The notes under the pieces: model-generated
The model's input: only the letters and a program-made list of their open reading frames with translations
The model's database searches: none
Told to the model about the DNA's origin: nothing
Position numbers and translations under genes: made by a program
Source of the DNA: Bifidobacterium sp. ESL0763
GTDB lineage: Bacteria; Actinomycetota; Actinomycetes; Actinomycetales; Bifidobacteriaceae
Assembly (NCBI RefSeq): GCF_029433395.1
Contig: NZ_JAQTHW010000001.1
Span: 209,027 to 273,026 of the forward strand
Reading direction: 5' to 3'
Length of the DNA: 64,000 nucleotides
Shown: positions 17,951 through 26,910 of the stretch, one piece after another
Layout: the number at the start of each line of letters is the position of its first letter
Numbering within the stretch: the first letter of the stretch is position 1

Positions 17951-19249
17951 ATGGTCGCCGATAATGCCAAGGGCAAGGTGGATTCGCTGTCGCGCTACGC
18001 CGAGGCCCACCTGCAGCAGCGCCCGCGCTATCTCGAGATGCTCGAGAAAACACTCGACAACGGCGCCGTCAAGGTCGTCACCGGCATGCGCCGTTGCGGC
18101 AAATCGAGCCTGCTGATGCTGCTGGCGCAATATCTGCGCGGCAAGGGCGTGCCGGCGAAGCGGATCGTCACCGCGAATCTCGAGTCCTCCGAGTTCTTCG
18201 ACATCGCCGATTACCGTGATCTCACCGCGTGGTTACAGCGTCAGATGCCGGAGAGCGGCCATTATTACGTGCTCTTGGACGAGCCGCAGCTGATCGACCA
18301 CTGGGAGCGTGCGGTCAATGCCTTGCGCGTGGATGCCGACGCCGACATCTATCTCACCGGTTCCAACGCCTATCTGCTCTCTTCGCAGATCTCGACGCTG
18401 CTTTCCGGTCGCTACGAGGAGATCCACGTCCATCCGCTTTCGTTCCGCGAGTTCGTGGACTATGCGGGAGTCCCCGGTTTCGCTGCCGGTTCCGATGCGT
18501 CGGCCGATGCCCGCACGAAGGCACTCACCCGCTACCTGGCCTACGGTGGTCTGCCGCCGGTGGTGGACCAAGGCGACGACCGCGACCTCGCCTCGGTCAT
18601 GCTCTCCGGTATCTACAACACGGTGGTGGTCAAGGACGTTGCCCAGCATGTGCAGGTGCGCAACATGGAAGTGCTCGCCGACATCGCCCGCTTCCTGGCC
18701 GAGACCGCCGGTTCCAGTGTGTCGGTGGCGAAAATCGAGCGTCGCCTGGCCGCCGCCCACCGCAAGCCTTCCGGCACCACGGTCGAGCGCTATGTGCAGG
18801 GTCTGGTGGATGCGTTCCTGTTTTCGAAATCGCGGCGTTACGACATCCGCGGCGGTGCCTACCTGCAGGGCGGCGGCAAGTATTACCCGGCCGACATGGG
18901 CATCCGCAACATGCTGCTGGATTTCCCTGCGTCCGATTTCGGCTTCGCGCTTGAGAACGCGGTCTACAACGAGTTGTTGGTGAGGCGTTACGACGTGCGC
19001 GTGGGCCGGCTGGGCGCCGCTGAGGTCGATTTCGTGGCGATCCGGCCTGACGCCAAACTGGCGATCCAGGTGACGGCCAGCATGCTCGACCCGAAGACCA
19101 GGCAGCGCGAGCTGGAACCGTTGCGAGCGTTGGCGAGGCTGTCTGCCGAGCAGGGCATCCGGCGCATGGTCATCACCTATGACGCGGTCGGTCTGGGCGA
19201 GGTCGAGGGTATCGAGGTCGTCAATGCCATGGACTGGTTGCTCGGGTAG
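17951..19249 (+). CDS. AAA ATPase with DUF4143 domain
   Basis: 432 residues. The N-terminal AAA_14-type ATPase has Walker A MRRCGKSSLL (about 46-55), Walker B YYVLLDEPQLI, and the sensor segment YLTGSNAYLLSSQI leading to LSFREFVDYAG. A DUF4143 region follows. The C-terminus has a PD-(D/E)XK-like pattern: ENAVYNELL, then AAEVDFVAI, then AIQVTAS (Gln where Glu is usual). Members are widespread, often in several copies per genome, and not functionally defined; nuclease fold and ATPase suggest DNA-related or defence roles, but this is conjecture. A second family member lies at 38204 and it too has a repeat array against its start codon. Confidence 0.85.
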   Translation: MVADNAKGKVDSLSRYAEAHLQQRPRYLEMLEKTLDNGAVKVVTGMRRCGKSSLLMLLAQYLRGKGVPAKRIVTANLESSEFFDIADYRDLTAWLQRQMPESGHYYVLLDEPQLIDHWERAVNALRVDADADIYLTGSNAYLLSSQISTLLSGRYEEIHVHPLSFREFVDYAGVPGFAAGSDASADARTKALTRYLAYGGLPPVVDQGDDRDLASVMLSGIYNTVVVKDVAQHVQVRNMEVLADIARFLAETAGSSVSVAKIERRLAAAHRKPSGTTVERYVQGLVDAFLFSKSRRYDIRGGAYLQGGGKYYPADMGIRNMLLDFPASDFGFALENAVYNELLVRRYDVRVGRLGAAEVDFVAIRPDAKLAIQVTASMLDPKTRQRELEPLRALARLSAEQGIRRMVITYDAVGLGEVEGIEVVNAMDWLLG

Positions 19250-19365
19250 GCGCGAAATTGCTTACGAGCGTGATTCCGGCGGCGACCTGCGGCGGATACG
19301 CCTCGGCCTCGGTGCTCGTTGTGTAGCGCCAGGGCCGACGGTGTCTTATTGAATAAGGAGGACTT

Positions 19366-19470
19366 ATGTCCCTACCGATTGCAGCCCCTTTCGATGAAAG
19401 CTTTGCTGCTCGCCTAGTCCTCGAAAGGTCTCCGATGCCGCAACCGATGAATCCGCTATACCGCGTGTGA
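19366..19470 (+). CDS. 34-residue open frame with strong Shine-Dalgarno
   Basis: ATG 19366 is preceded by AAGGAGG with ideal spacing and reads MSLPIAAPFDESF... to a TGA at 19468. The peptide is not recognised. It may be a small protein, a leader, or the surviving 5' end of a lost gene. Confidence 0.35.
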   Translation: MSLPIAAPFDESFAARLVLERSPMPQPMNPLYRV

Positions 19471-19498
19471 TTCTCGTCGAGCACTTCTTTGTCATGCA

Positions 19499-19552
19499 AC
19501 TTACCACTTAACATGCCAACAACTTATCAATCTGACATGTTAAGTGGTAAGT
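19499..19552. repeat. 17-bp perfect inverted repeat
   Basis: ACTTACCACTTAACATG (19499-19515) pairs with its exact complement at 19536-19552 across a 20-nt loop. Further partial copies of ACTTACCAAC flank it. It lies downstream of the 34-codon frame; no T-run follows. Operator, recombination site or terminator cannot be distinguished. Confidence 0.55.
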
Positions 19553-20009
19553 AGTTGGTAAGTTCGCTGGCAAGTTCGGTGGATTTGTATATTGCGCGTT
19601 GGGTTTCGGGGCTTCACCGGATTGGATCCGTTCTCCTTGCCTTCGCGTTGGCGGTAAACGCGGCGGGTGACACGGTGTGATGGCTCATGGTTGGGTACGG
19701 GGTTTGGAAGCAGCTTATTGTGAGCGAAGTCTCGTCGGGGAGGCGCGTTCGGACGGTGCTGCGAGTGAGTTGACTCACGAACAAGGTTGCGCGATATGAC
19801 TGGAATTATCGTCGCTTGCGCAGAATCCTCTTAACCCGTAAGCGCTTTGTTGCCAAATGAATAACGGACGCGCCCGGGAATGTGAAGGGTCTGTGATGAA
19901 AAAATGTCTAAATAACGGGTAATAAACGTAGTGCATAGCGGTGATGGATAACGATCGGCAGATTGCTTCAAACGTTTTGAAAACGCGGAATCGGATGGAT
20001 TGATAGGGA

Positions 20010-20023
20010 TGCATAATTATGCA
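20010..20023. promoter_or_regulatory. Perfect palindrome upstream of the pilus operon
   Basis: TGCATAATTATGCA is a perfect 14-bp dyad about 260 bp before the adhesin start, a plausible operator for a dimeric regulator. There is no direct evidence of function. Confidence 0.3.
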
Positions 20024-20284
20024 GCCTATGCGAACTCCAGGAACTGAAAATTGTCTCTTTTTCGGCAAATGACTAGATATTTGGCTATGGCAACAAAGGC
20101 ATCGACCGTTTTTATGTCGTCATACGAAGTATTCTTATCAATGTAAGACCCGTGATATGAATCACAGCATGGAACGTTCAATTTTACGATTGACTACACA
20201 CGCGGGTAAAGGATTGATGTCTGCTCCGAACGTAGGGGACGCTTGGGGCGGACAAGGTCGATTCGTCTAGAAGGACGTGATTTT

Positions 20285-23200
20285 GTGAAGCAGCGTAGGC
20301 TTTCAGCAAGTCTCGGATGCATCATCGCCGTGGTGACGATGATATGTGCCGTGGCGATTCCCGCATCCGTGTCGGTGCTGTCTTCGGCCTCGCAGACAGA
20401 TTGCATGGCGTCTGGTGAATCCAGCGGTGCGACGCGTGGCGATCCGAATGACACGACGCGCAGTGACTGGCGTAAGACTGATGCTCGTTGTGCGCCCAAT
20501 GGCGCCGATCGTAAGCCTGTGTTGTTCCAGATGCTCGCATACAACGACAAGATGAACACAGATATCGATGAAAATCGTCTTGATGCGGTGGTTCGTGTGG
20601 CACATGGTGAAGTTTCTGCCACCACTGATCCCAATGGCAATCCGCTCCATTCCTTATCTCCAAGCGGTGATACCGGCCTTAGGATGAAATATAACTATAT
20701 TAACAATAGGGTCAGTGGTGACACTATCGGTGAGGATTTCAGCACCAATCAAGGTAAAAATAAGTCGGATGAAGGAATCTTATATGCGCCTACATCCGTC
20801 GGTCGCGATGGCGCGAATGTTTGGGCTGCCAACCAACATGAATATTTCACTATCCACAAGATTATCCATTCTGGCCTCTATGATTATCTCACCATCTCAT
20901 TCGTCGCCGATGAAGACTATCCCAATAGAGATACTGGATATGGTGCTGGCTGGTGGAAGAGTACGACTAAAGAGGGGCGTTTGACTGATGCTGCACAAGT
21001 CTATCTGACGGTGGGTCCTGCAGCCTATGATGTTTCCGGATATCCATTGAAAAGCACTGCCGATTTCCAAGATTATCAGGCGAATCACCATGATTTGACG
21101 ACCAACATCATGGCTGGTTATAAGGTGCACCTATTCCCGGATTGCGATGGCGATGAGACCAATAAGGATTATTTGCCTGCTTGTAATGTGCCGAGCCTCT
21201 ATATGAGCTATAACGATCAACCCAAGAAATTGTGGACGGCTAATCAGTCCAATTGGGGGTTGGTTGCGGATTACGGTCTGGGCGGCTCATTCTATAGTCC
21301 ATTGGAAGATAGCAAGGGAAATCATGACCAAGTGAGAAATGGAGACAAAACAAGGTCAACTTCTAGTCTTACGCCTACTGCCGAAGGTGTCGCTCCGTGG
21401 GCGTCATTCAATATCGCTTGGTATACAGACAACAAGAGCAGGAGCTGGGTTACGAATCCGGCACACTCATGTAATACTTATTCATCTTATTGGTGGCAAT
21501 GGGTTGAGCTTAAAAACAATGACCAATGGGTACCGGTGACCTCATTGACGGGCACATCGGCGCAACTCGCAACCGGACAGGCACTGGCCAGAGAGCATTC
21601 CGGAGCTCCGAACCTTCCCGCGGACAGTGATGACGGTACTGTGAACAAGGTATTTGCCTATAATGAGAACCCAAAGGACGGTAAGACCGACAATCTCTTC
21701 TATCAGTCGACCACGGGCATGAATCAGGCAGGTGGGCCCATGCAGCCTGCACAAGATAGTGAAGGTAACATCAACTTTAAGATGGCCAAGACCGAGGACC
21801 CCGGTAACGGCTACTTTAAACTGATCAGCTGGCCCAATGTTGATGCCTCTGGTTGCGGAGTGCCTGATCAGACCAATTCTACTGGTAACCCTGGTATCAC
21901 ACTAGACATGACCAAGGAACAGGCTCAAGCTCAAGTCGACAAGGGCTGGGTCAACAACACCGCGTTCTACAAGTACGATGTGACCCGTCCGAAGGTACCG
22001 ACCATCACCGGCGTCTCGAAGACCAATGCGAAAGCGGGCGACTACCTCGGGTTCAACGCCATCACCGATAGCAGCGATCCCCAGTATCCCCTGGCGGACA
22101 ACAAGTCTTCCGATTTTTCGGCGGCTGACGCTCCGACGATCAAGGGCATGGGTACGCCGAACCAGCTGATCTCCCTGTTCGAGGATGTGCCGAATTCAAC
22201 GGGGACATTCAACGATACGGACCATACAAAGAAGAACATCCTGCAGAAGGGTGTGCTCGATGAGTATGGCGATACCGGGCACCTGATAGGGACGGCCAGG
22301 GTGCCGACAACGTGTCCTGAGGTGACCCAGGAAGACCCTGAAATCCCCCAGTGTCCGTGGTCGATTTCGGTGCCGAATAATTCGAGCGACATTGACTACG
22401 TCGACCGAACGAACCCGATTGAGCGCGTGCGAAGATACCATGCGTACCAAACGGATACTACGACTGAGATGAACCATCTGAAGATGGACCTTTCGTCCTA
22501 CTTCACACCGCTGGACCTGGTGAACTTCAGCGCGCCGGCGGACAAGGCGCCGACGATCACCAGCGTCGAGGTGCCGCATACGCAGCACACGGCGACGCTG
22601 GATGGCGCGCTCACTGACGGCAACGACACGAAGGTGACGATCAGCGGCAAGATGAGCTCCACGGAGGGCGACTCCTCGATGAAGCTCTACGCGATCCACA
22701 CCGATCCGCCGACCGGCCAAGCGAGGTCGAAGAAGTCGGTCAAGTCCACACGTTCGGCCGTGGCGACGCGTGGCGGAACCGGTCTCGGCACCGAGATTCC
22801 CGGCACCACCTCCGCCAGTTGCGAGCAGACGGTGGGCGAGGGCGATGACCAGAGCTGGACCTGCAAGACGCCGGTCTCGTGGTTCATCACCAACACCCCC
22901 ACTCCCGTGGGTGGCCAAGGCTGCTACTTCAAGTTCGTGGCGGTCACCACCAACAAGGATGGCGTATCCGCCGAGTCCACGCCGCTCACCACGAGCGTCG
23001 ACTTCTACGCGCCGGTGGTCACCATCACCAGCGCCGACAACACTTGGGTGAAGGGCAAGGTCACCTCCGACCCCAACACGCCTGTCATCGCCAGCTCGAT
23101 CGTCAAGGCGGATGAGACCCATCCCGCCAAGGTCTATCTGAGCTGGCCGGCCGGCACGCCCTCCACCGCTCCGTCGAGCGTCGACGTGGATACCAACGGC

Positions 23201-23482
23201 GATTGGCAGGCTGCGGTGCCGCTGGGCGCCAAGGCCGGCACAATCACGGCCTACGCCACCGACAACGAGACCAACGCCTCCAAGAAGGTGCTCAAGAAGG
23301 ACTTCAACCCCACGCCTCCCGCGTTCAAGCTGCCGTTCACCGGCAATTTCCCGTGGTGGACGATCGTGATCGCCGTGGCTGCCGTCGCGGTGTCGATCAT
23401 CGGCTACCAGGGCATGAAGCAGTACCGTCGCGGCCTGCTGGGCAAGGGCCTGCTGACCTGCAAGGGGAGGCATGCGAAATGA
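20285..23482 (+). CDS. Large LPXTG pilus adhesin / tip pilin
   Basis: About 1065 residues from GTG 20285 (GAAGGA 9 nt upstream); the longer frame starts at a poorly supported TTG. The N-terminus is a signal peptide: KQRR, then a hydrophobic stretch ending VSVLSSA. The C-terminus has the sortase signal LPFTG followed by a hydrophobic helix and a basic tail. The middle contains Ig-like repeat segments (KAPTITSVEV, APVVTITSAD). As first gene of an adhesin-pilin-sortase operon it is probably the minor/tip subunit that contacts host glycan or matrix. Roughly the first 1700 bp are visibly AT-richer than the rest, suggesting a replaced head domain. Confidence 0.85.
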   Translation: MKQRRLSASLGCIIAVVTMICAVAIPASVSVLSSASQTDCMASGESSGATRGDPNDTTRSDWRKTDARCAPNGADRKPVLFQMLAYNDKMNTDIDENRLDAVVRVAHGEVSATTDPNGNPLHSLSPSGDTGLRMKYNYINNRVSGDTIGEDFSTNQGKNKSDEGILYAPTSVGRDGANVWAANQHEYFTIHKIIHSGLYDYLTISFVADEDYPNRDTGYGAGWWKSTTKEGRLTDAAQVYLTVGPAAYDVSGYPLKSTADFQDYQANHHDLTTNIMAGYKVHLFPDCDGDETNKDYLPACNVPSLYMSYNDQPKKLWTANQSNWGLVADYGLGGSFYSPLEDSKGNHDQVRNGDKTRSTSSLTPTAEGVAPWASFNIAWYTDNKSRSWVTNPAHSCNTYSSYWWQWVELKNNDQWVPVTSLTGTSAQLATGQALAREHSGAPNLPADSDDGTVNKVFAYNENPKDGKTDNLFYQSTTGMNQAGGPMQPAQDSEGNINFKMAKTEDPGNGYFKLISWPNVDASGCGVPDQTNSTGNPGITLDMTKEQAQAQVDKGWVNNTAFYKYDVTRPKVPTITGVSKTNAKAGDYLGFNAITDSSDPQYPLADNKSSDFSAADAPTIKGMGTPNQLISLFEDVPNSTGTFNDTDHTKKNILQKGVLDEYGDTGHLIGTARVPTTCPEVTQEDPEIPQCPWSISVPNNSSDIDYVDRTNPIERVRRYHAYQTDTTTEMNHLKMDLSSYFTPLDLVNFSAPADKAPTITSVEVPHTQHTATLDGALTDGNDTKVTISGKMSSTEGDSSMKLYAIHTDPPTGQARSKKSVKSTRSAVATRGGTGLGTEIPGTTSASCEQTVGEGDDQSWTCKTPVSWFITNTPTPVGGQGCYFKFVAVTTNKDGVSAESTPLTTSVDFYAPVVTITSADNTWVKGKVTSDPNTPVIASSIVKADETHPAKVYLSWPAGTPSTAPSSVDVDTNGDWQAAVPLGAKAGTITAYATDNETNASKKVLKKDFNPTPPAFKLPFTGNFPWWTIVIAVAAVAVSIIGYQGMKQYRRGLLGKGLLTCKGRHAK

Positions 23483-23534
23483 TCGCTTTCGTTGACGCTT
23501 CCGGGCGACGCGAGAAACCCGACTAGAGCCGGGC

Positions 23535-23561
23535 GGTGCCGGCGATGCCAGTACCGGCACC
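23535..23561 (+). terminator. Hairpin between adhesin and pilin genes
   Basis: GGTGCCGG (23535-23542) and CCGGCACC (23554-23561) form an 8-bp stem in the 143-bp intercistronic gap. It could set the ratio of minor to major pilin by partial termination or by RNA processing. Confidence 0.4.
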
Positions 23562-23625
23562 ACTCGATTCCGAACAAGATTTGGCCATAAATATTTAGGT
23601 AATTAAGAAGAGGAGAATTATTCCC

Positions 23626-25605
23626 ATGAGTAGAAAGTTCAGCATCAAGAGCCTTACGGGCTTGACGGTCGCAGCCGCCACGCTGCTGGCATTCGCCCCG
23701 TTCGCAGGCACGGCCAACGCGGCCGATTCCGAGGTGAACCTGACCAACGCCACGGCTCCCGACATCAAGATCACCGCTGCGGCCGGTGACCTGGAGGGCC
23801 ACAAGTTCGCCGCCGTGAGGATCGGCACCTACACCAAGGCCAACTACGACACGGATCATACCGATACCTTGACGTCCGTGCTGGTTGGCACCAGCACGGC
23901 CACCGGCATGAATGCCGCCGCCGCAAAGGCTTTGAAGGACACCAAGACCGCCGCCTCGATCTCGCCCACCACCCCGGATGACAGCTACACCGACAACCCT
24001 GTCGGCGAAGTCGCCTCCAAGTGGCTCGGCCTGGCCGGTTCCGATGATTCCACTTCGAACACCCCGACCGCGGTCGGTTCCGGTCTGCACGGCTGGGACG
24101 GCAACCTGCGTACGTTCGCCACGAATCTGTCGAGTTCCGCCACGTTCAAGGGCCTGATGACGACGGCCGCGGGCAGCCATTCGTCCGCCGCGGGTACTGA
24201 TACCGACACTTCGGTCACCGTTCCCGCCTCTGAAGGCCCCGGCATCTACATCGTCGAGGACGTCACCAATCCTCTCAGCGGCAGCAAGGGCCACAAGGCC
24301 TCCATTCCGATGCTGGTGAGCACAGGCGTCAAGTCGGGCTCCAACACCTTCACCAAGCTGGGCGCGGGCGAGAATTCCCAGACCCTTGGCGAGGTCTCGA
24401 TGAAGGCCGACAAGCCGTGGGTCAAGAAGGCGACCGACACCTCGAAGGACAACGACAGCTCCATCGGTGGCACCCTGCACTACAAGCTCACCAGCCAGGT
24501 CCCGCTGACCACCGGCTTCCCGCACTATGTCTTCGCCATGGTCGACAACCCGGCCGCGGTGGGTCTCACCTACAATGACGCCGCAAATGCCACTGTGGTC
24601 AAGATCGGGACCCAGACGATGGCCAAGGACACCGATTACACGGTGACCGAAGGCAAGTTTGCCGCTCCGAACGCTTCCAGTACCAAGTACGTGGTCTTCG
24701 ACCTCACGCCCTGCATCATGAAGGTGAAGTACCAGGACCCCATCACGATCACGTATTCGATGAAGGTCAACGACGATGCCAACGGCGGTCTGCTGAAGAA
24801 CGGCGTGACGCTCGGCTACTCCAACGACACCAAGGACCCGGGCTCCGACGACAAGGCCCAGCCCGATCCGGATGACAACGGCAAGATCAAGGATTGCAAG
24901 GACACCGCCACCCCCGAGACCTGCACCAATGGCTCCATCTCCAACGACACGGGCAGCGGCGACGACACCAACGCCTCCAACTACTTCCGTCACTTCACCC
25001 TGAAGGATGAGGTCAAGACCACCGGTGCCGGCATCTCCGGCGCGAAGTTCCAGGTGCTCGACGGCACCACCCCGGTCAAGTTCAAGAAGGTCGGCGACGG
25101 CTCCTACAAGAAGATCGCCGATCAGACCAAGGAAGTCAGCGGTGACGATGTGGTGACGGATCTGGCAGTCAAGTCTACGGCCGCTGCGGCTCTCACCGAC
25201 GGCGATCCGACCGCGCTGGGCGACCTGCGTGTCGACGGCCTGAAGGATGGTGGCACCTACACCGTCAAGAAGGTCGCGAACAACTCCGACTACATCTTCA
25301 AGCCAAGCACCGACGTGACGGTCGGCGGCCTCGCCAGCGATGCTTCCAAGTACGGCTTCGCCAACACGAAGGACAACGTCTACGGCCTGGTCGACGTGAA
25401 GGGCAATCCCTCCACCAATCCAAAGACGCTGACCGCGGTTGATATGAGCACGGACGCTGGTTCTGTGGTCTTCAAGAACGTCAAGTCAGTCTCCCAGCTG
25501 CCTCTCACCGGTGGCGCGGGCATGGTGATGGCCCTCCTGGTCATCGTCGCCCTCGCACTCGTGGTCGGCGGCCTGATCACCCTGCGCCGCAAGCTGCGCG
25601 CCTGA
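23626..25605 (+). CDS. Major pilin, isopeptide-forming, LPXTG-anchored
   Basis: 659 residues; ATG 23626 with AGAGGAG upstream. Signal peptide: basic MSRKFSIK, a hydrophobic core, and cleavage near TANAADS. The body has the layout of SpaA/FimA-type backbone pilins: an N-terminal domain, a D2-type domain around residues 270-390 beginning KADKPWVKK, and a C-terminal Cna-B-like domain with the E-box-like YTVKKV. It ends LPLTGGAG, a hydrophobic helix and RRKLRA. The pilin polymerisation Lys motif is not obvious to me. The class C sortase directly downstream would crosslink this subunit into a shaft. Confidence 0.9.
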   Translation: MSRKFSIKSLTGLTVAAATLLAFAPFAGTANAADSEVNLTNATAPDIKITAAAGDLEGHKFAAVRIGTYTKANYDTDHTDTLTSVLVGTSTATGMNAAAAKALKDTKTAASISPTTPDDSYTDNPVGEVASKWLGLAGSDDSTSNTPTAVGSGLHGWDGNLRTFATNLSSSATFKGLMTTAAGSHSSAAGTDTDTSVTVPASEGPGIYIVEDVTNPLSGSKGHKASIPMLVSTGVKSGSNTFTKLGAGENSQTLGEVSMKADKPWVKKATDTSKDNDSSIGGTLHYKLTSQVPLTTGFPHYVFAMVDNPAAVGLTYNDAANATVVKIGTQTMAKDTDYTVTEGKFAAPNASSTKYVVFDLTPCIMKVKYQDPITITYSMKVNDDANGGLLKNGVTLGYSNDTKDPGSDDKAQPDPDDNGKIKDCKDTATPETCTNGSISNDTGSGDDTNASNYFRHFTLKDEVKTTGAGISGAKFQVLDGTTPVKFKKVGDGSYKKIADQTKEVSGDDVVTDLAVKSTAAAALTDGDPTALGDLRVDGLKDGGTYTVKKVANNSDYIFKPSTDVTVGGLASDASKYGFANTKDNVYGLVDVKGNPSTNPKTLTAVDMSTDAGSVVFKNVKSVSQLPLTGGAGMVMALLVIVALALVVGGLITLRRKLRA

Positions 25606-25645
25606 CGAAAGCCAGGCCCGCTCCCCGGCGGGCGCTACTCTAGGA

Positions 25646-26638
25646 ATGATGAACAACAGCCCTGCGTTTGAAGCGCTTCTCGATCCCAGCCAGGATCGGG
25701 TCGACGGCAAACGCAGGGCTGTCATTTATATTGTGGACACGCTCATCGCCGTTTTCATGGTGGCGCTGATCGTCTCCATCTGCTGGTTCCCGGCCCATTG
25801 GGCCTACGACATGTACCAGGAGAACGATGCGATTGAGGCGTCCGTCGACCGCATCTCGCACTGGCCGCAGGGCAAGGTGGCCGACGAATACCACCGCGCC
25901 CAGGCCTACAACCAGCGCATCGCCGACTCCGGGCAGCCGGAGCTGGGCGAGTTCACTGATCCGTTCGACCCGGACGGCGCCGCCGGCAAGCCCCTGAGCG
26001 AGAAGGACGCCGAATACCGGTCGCTGCTCGACACCGGCGACGGGGTGATGGGCACCATCCGCATCCCCAAGATCTCGGTGAAGCTGCCGATCGGGCACGG
26101 CACCTCCGACGCGGTTCTGAAGCACGGGGCCGGGCATCTTTACGGCACGAGCCTGCCGGTGGGCGGGCCGTCCACCAACTCCGTGCTCAGCGGGCACCGC
26201 GGCCTCACCAGCGCGCTGCTCTTCACCAGGCTCGACGAACTGCGCAAGGGCGACATCTTCTACGTGCAGACCCTCGGGCGCACCATGGGCTACCGCGTGA
26301 TCGACATCAACGTCATCAAGCCGGAGGACACGCATCTCTACAAGGTGGTGCCCGGCAAGGACCTCGTCACGCTGATGACCTGCACGCCCTACGGCGTCAA
26401 CACCCATCGCCTGATCATCACCGGCACGCGCCAGCCGATTCCGGACCCGATACCCAACCCCGACGAGGCGCGCGGCGACGGCCTCTTCTACGGGGTGCTG
26501 CTCACGTTCGCCGGGCTCGTGCTCGGCCTGCCCGCCGTGCGGCTGAGCCACCGCCGCCCATGGGAGATACGCCACGCCCTAGCGAGCCAGCGCCCTCCGC
26601 GTCTCCGCCGTCGCGACCTGCCCCGCAAGGATGCGTAA
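25646..26638 (+). CDS. Class C (pilus) sortase
   Basis: 330 residues; two adjacent ATGs (25646, 25649) follow TAGGA. It has an N-terminal membrane helix (about 27-48) and a lid region. The catalytic His lies in SVLSGHRGL, the Cys in TLMTCTPYG (TLxTC signature), and an Arg in THRLIITGTR. A C-terminal membrane helix and basic tail follow, typical of class C pilus sortases. It starts 40 bp after the pilin stop and completes the adhesin-pilin-sortase set, so its substrates should be the two LPXTG proteins encoded upstream. Confidence 0.92.
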   Translation: MMNNSPAFEALLDPSQDRVDGKRRAVIYIVDTLIAVFMVALIVSICWFPAHWAYDMYQENDAIEASVDRISHWPQGKVADEYHRAQAYNQRIADSGQPELGEFTDPFDPDGAAGKPLSEKDAEYRSLLDTGDGVMGTIRIPKISVKLPIGHGTSDAVLKHGAGHLYGTSLPVGGPSTNSVLSGHRGLTSALLFTRLDELRKGDIFYVQTLGRTMGYRVIDINVIKPEDTHLYKVVPGKDLVTLMTCTPYGVNTHRLIITGTRQPIPDPIPNPDEARGDGLFYGVLLTFAGLVLGLPAVRLSHRRPWEIRHALASQRPPRLRRRDLPRKDA

Positions 26639-26756
26639 GGGCGGGTTGCCGGGTTGCTGGCCGTTGGCCGCTTGCTGCGAGCCACGGTGCTGATACGCAT
26701 AAAACTGAGTTGACAGGCATAAATACGTACTTGATACGCGTAAAAATACTTGAAAA

Positions 26757-26798
26757 TACGCGCATCCGTCTTATCAATGACGGATGCGCGTACTTTTT
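26757..26798 (+). terminator. Intrinsic terminator of the pilus operon
   Basis: A perfect 14-bp stem (26757-26770 with 26779-26792), an 8-nt loop, then CTTTTT. It is 118 bp after the sortase stop. Confidence 0.8.
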
Positions 26799-26835
26799 AG
26801 TGCATTGTTTTCCTGGCTTCCAGAGACAGATAATG

Positions 26836-26878
26836 CGAGAATCCGTCTCTAAGGATTGACGGATTCTCGTGTTTTTTG
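26836..26878. terminator. Second terminator with matching inner arm
   Basis: CGAGAATCCGTC (26836-26847) pairs with GACGGATTCTCG (26858-26869), followed by a T-rich run. The inner arm ATCCGTC...GACGGAT is identical to that of the terminator 80 bp upstream, suggesting duplication. It lies 33 bp before the nrdF stop and can also serve the opposite strand. Confidence 0.7.
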
Positions 26879-26910
26879 TTGGTGCCGTTGGACCGGATTA
26901 TGGAACGAGA

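Larger units (their letters stand above)
19250..20284. other. Long spacer before the pilus operon
   Basis: About 1 kb without a standard gene. It holds a 34-codon frame with strong ribosome binding site (19366), a 17-bp perfect inverted repeat (19499-19552), a near-dyad TTCAAACGTTTTGAA around 19968, and the palindrome TGCATAATTATGCA (20010-20023). From about 19780 it becomes AT-richer and presumably carries the pilus promoter. Confidence 0.5.

Noticed and set aside
19221..19514. 97-codon minus-strand frame starting inside the 17-bp dyad
   Set aside because: It overlaps the end of the ATPase gene, lacks a ribosome binding site and has no known features.
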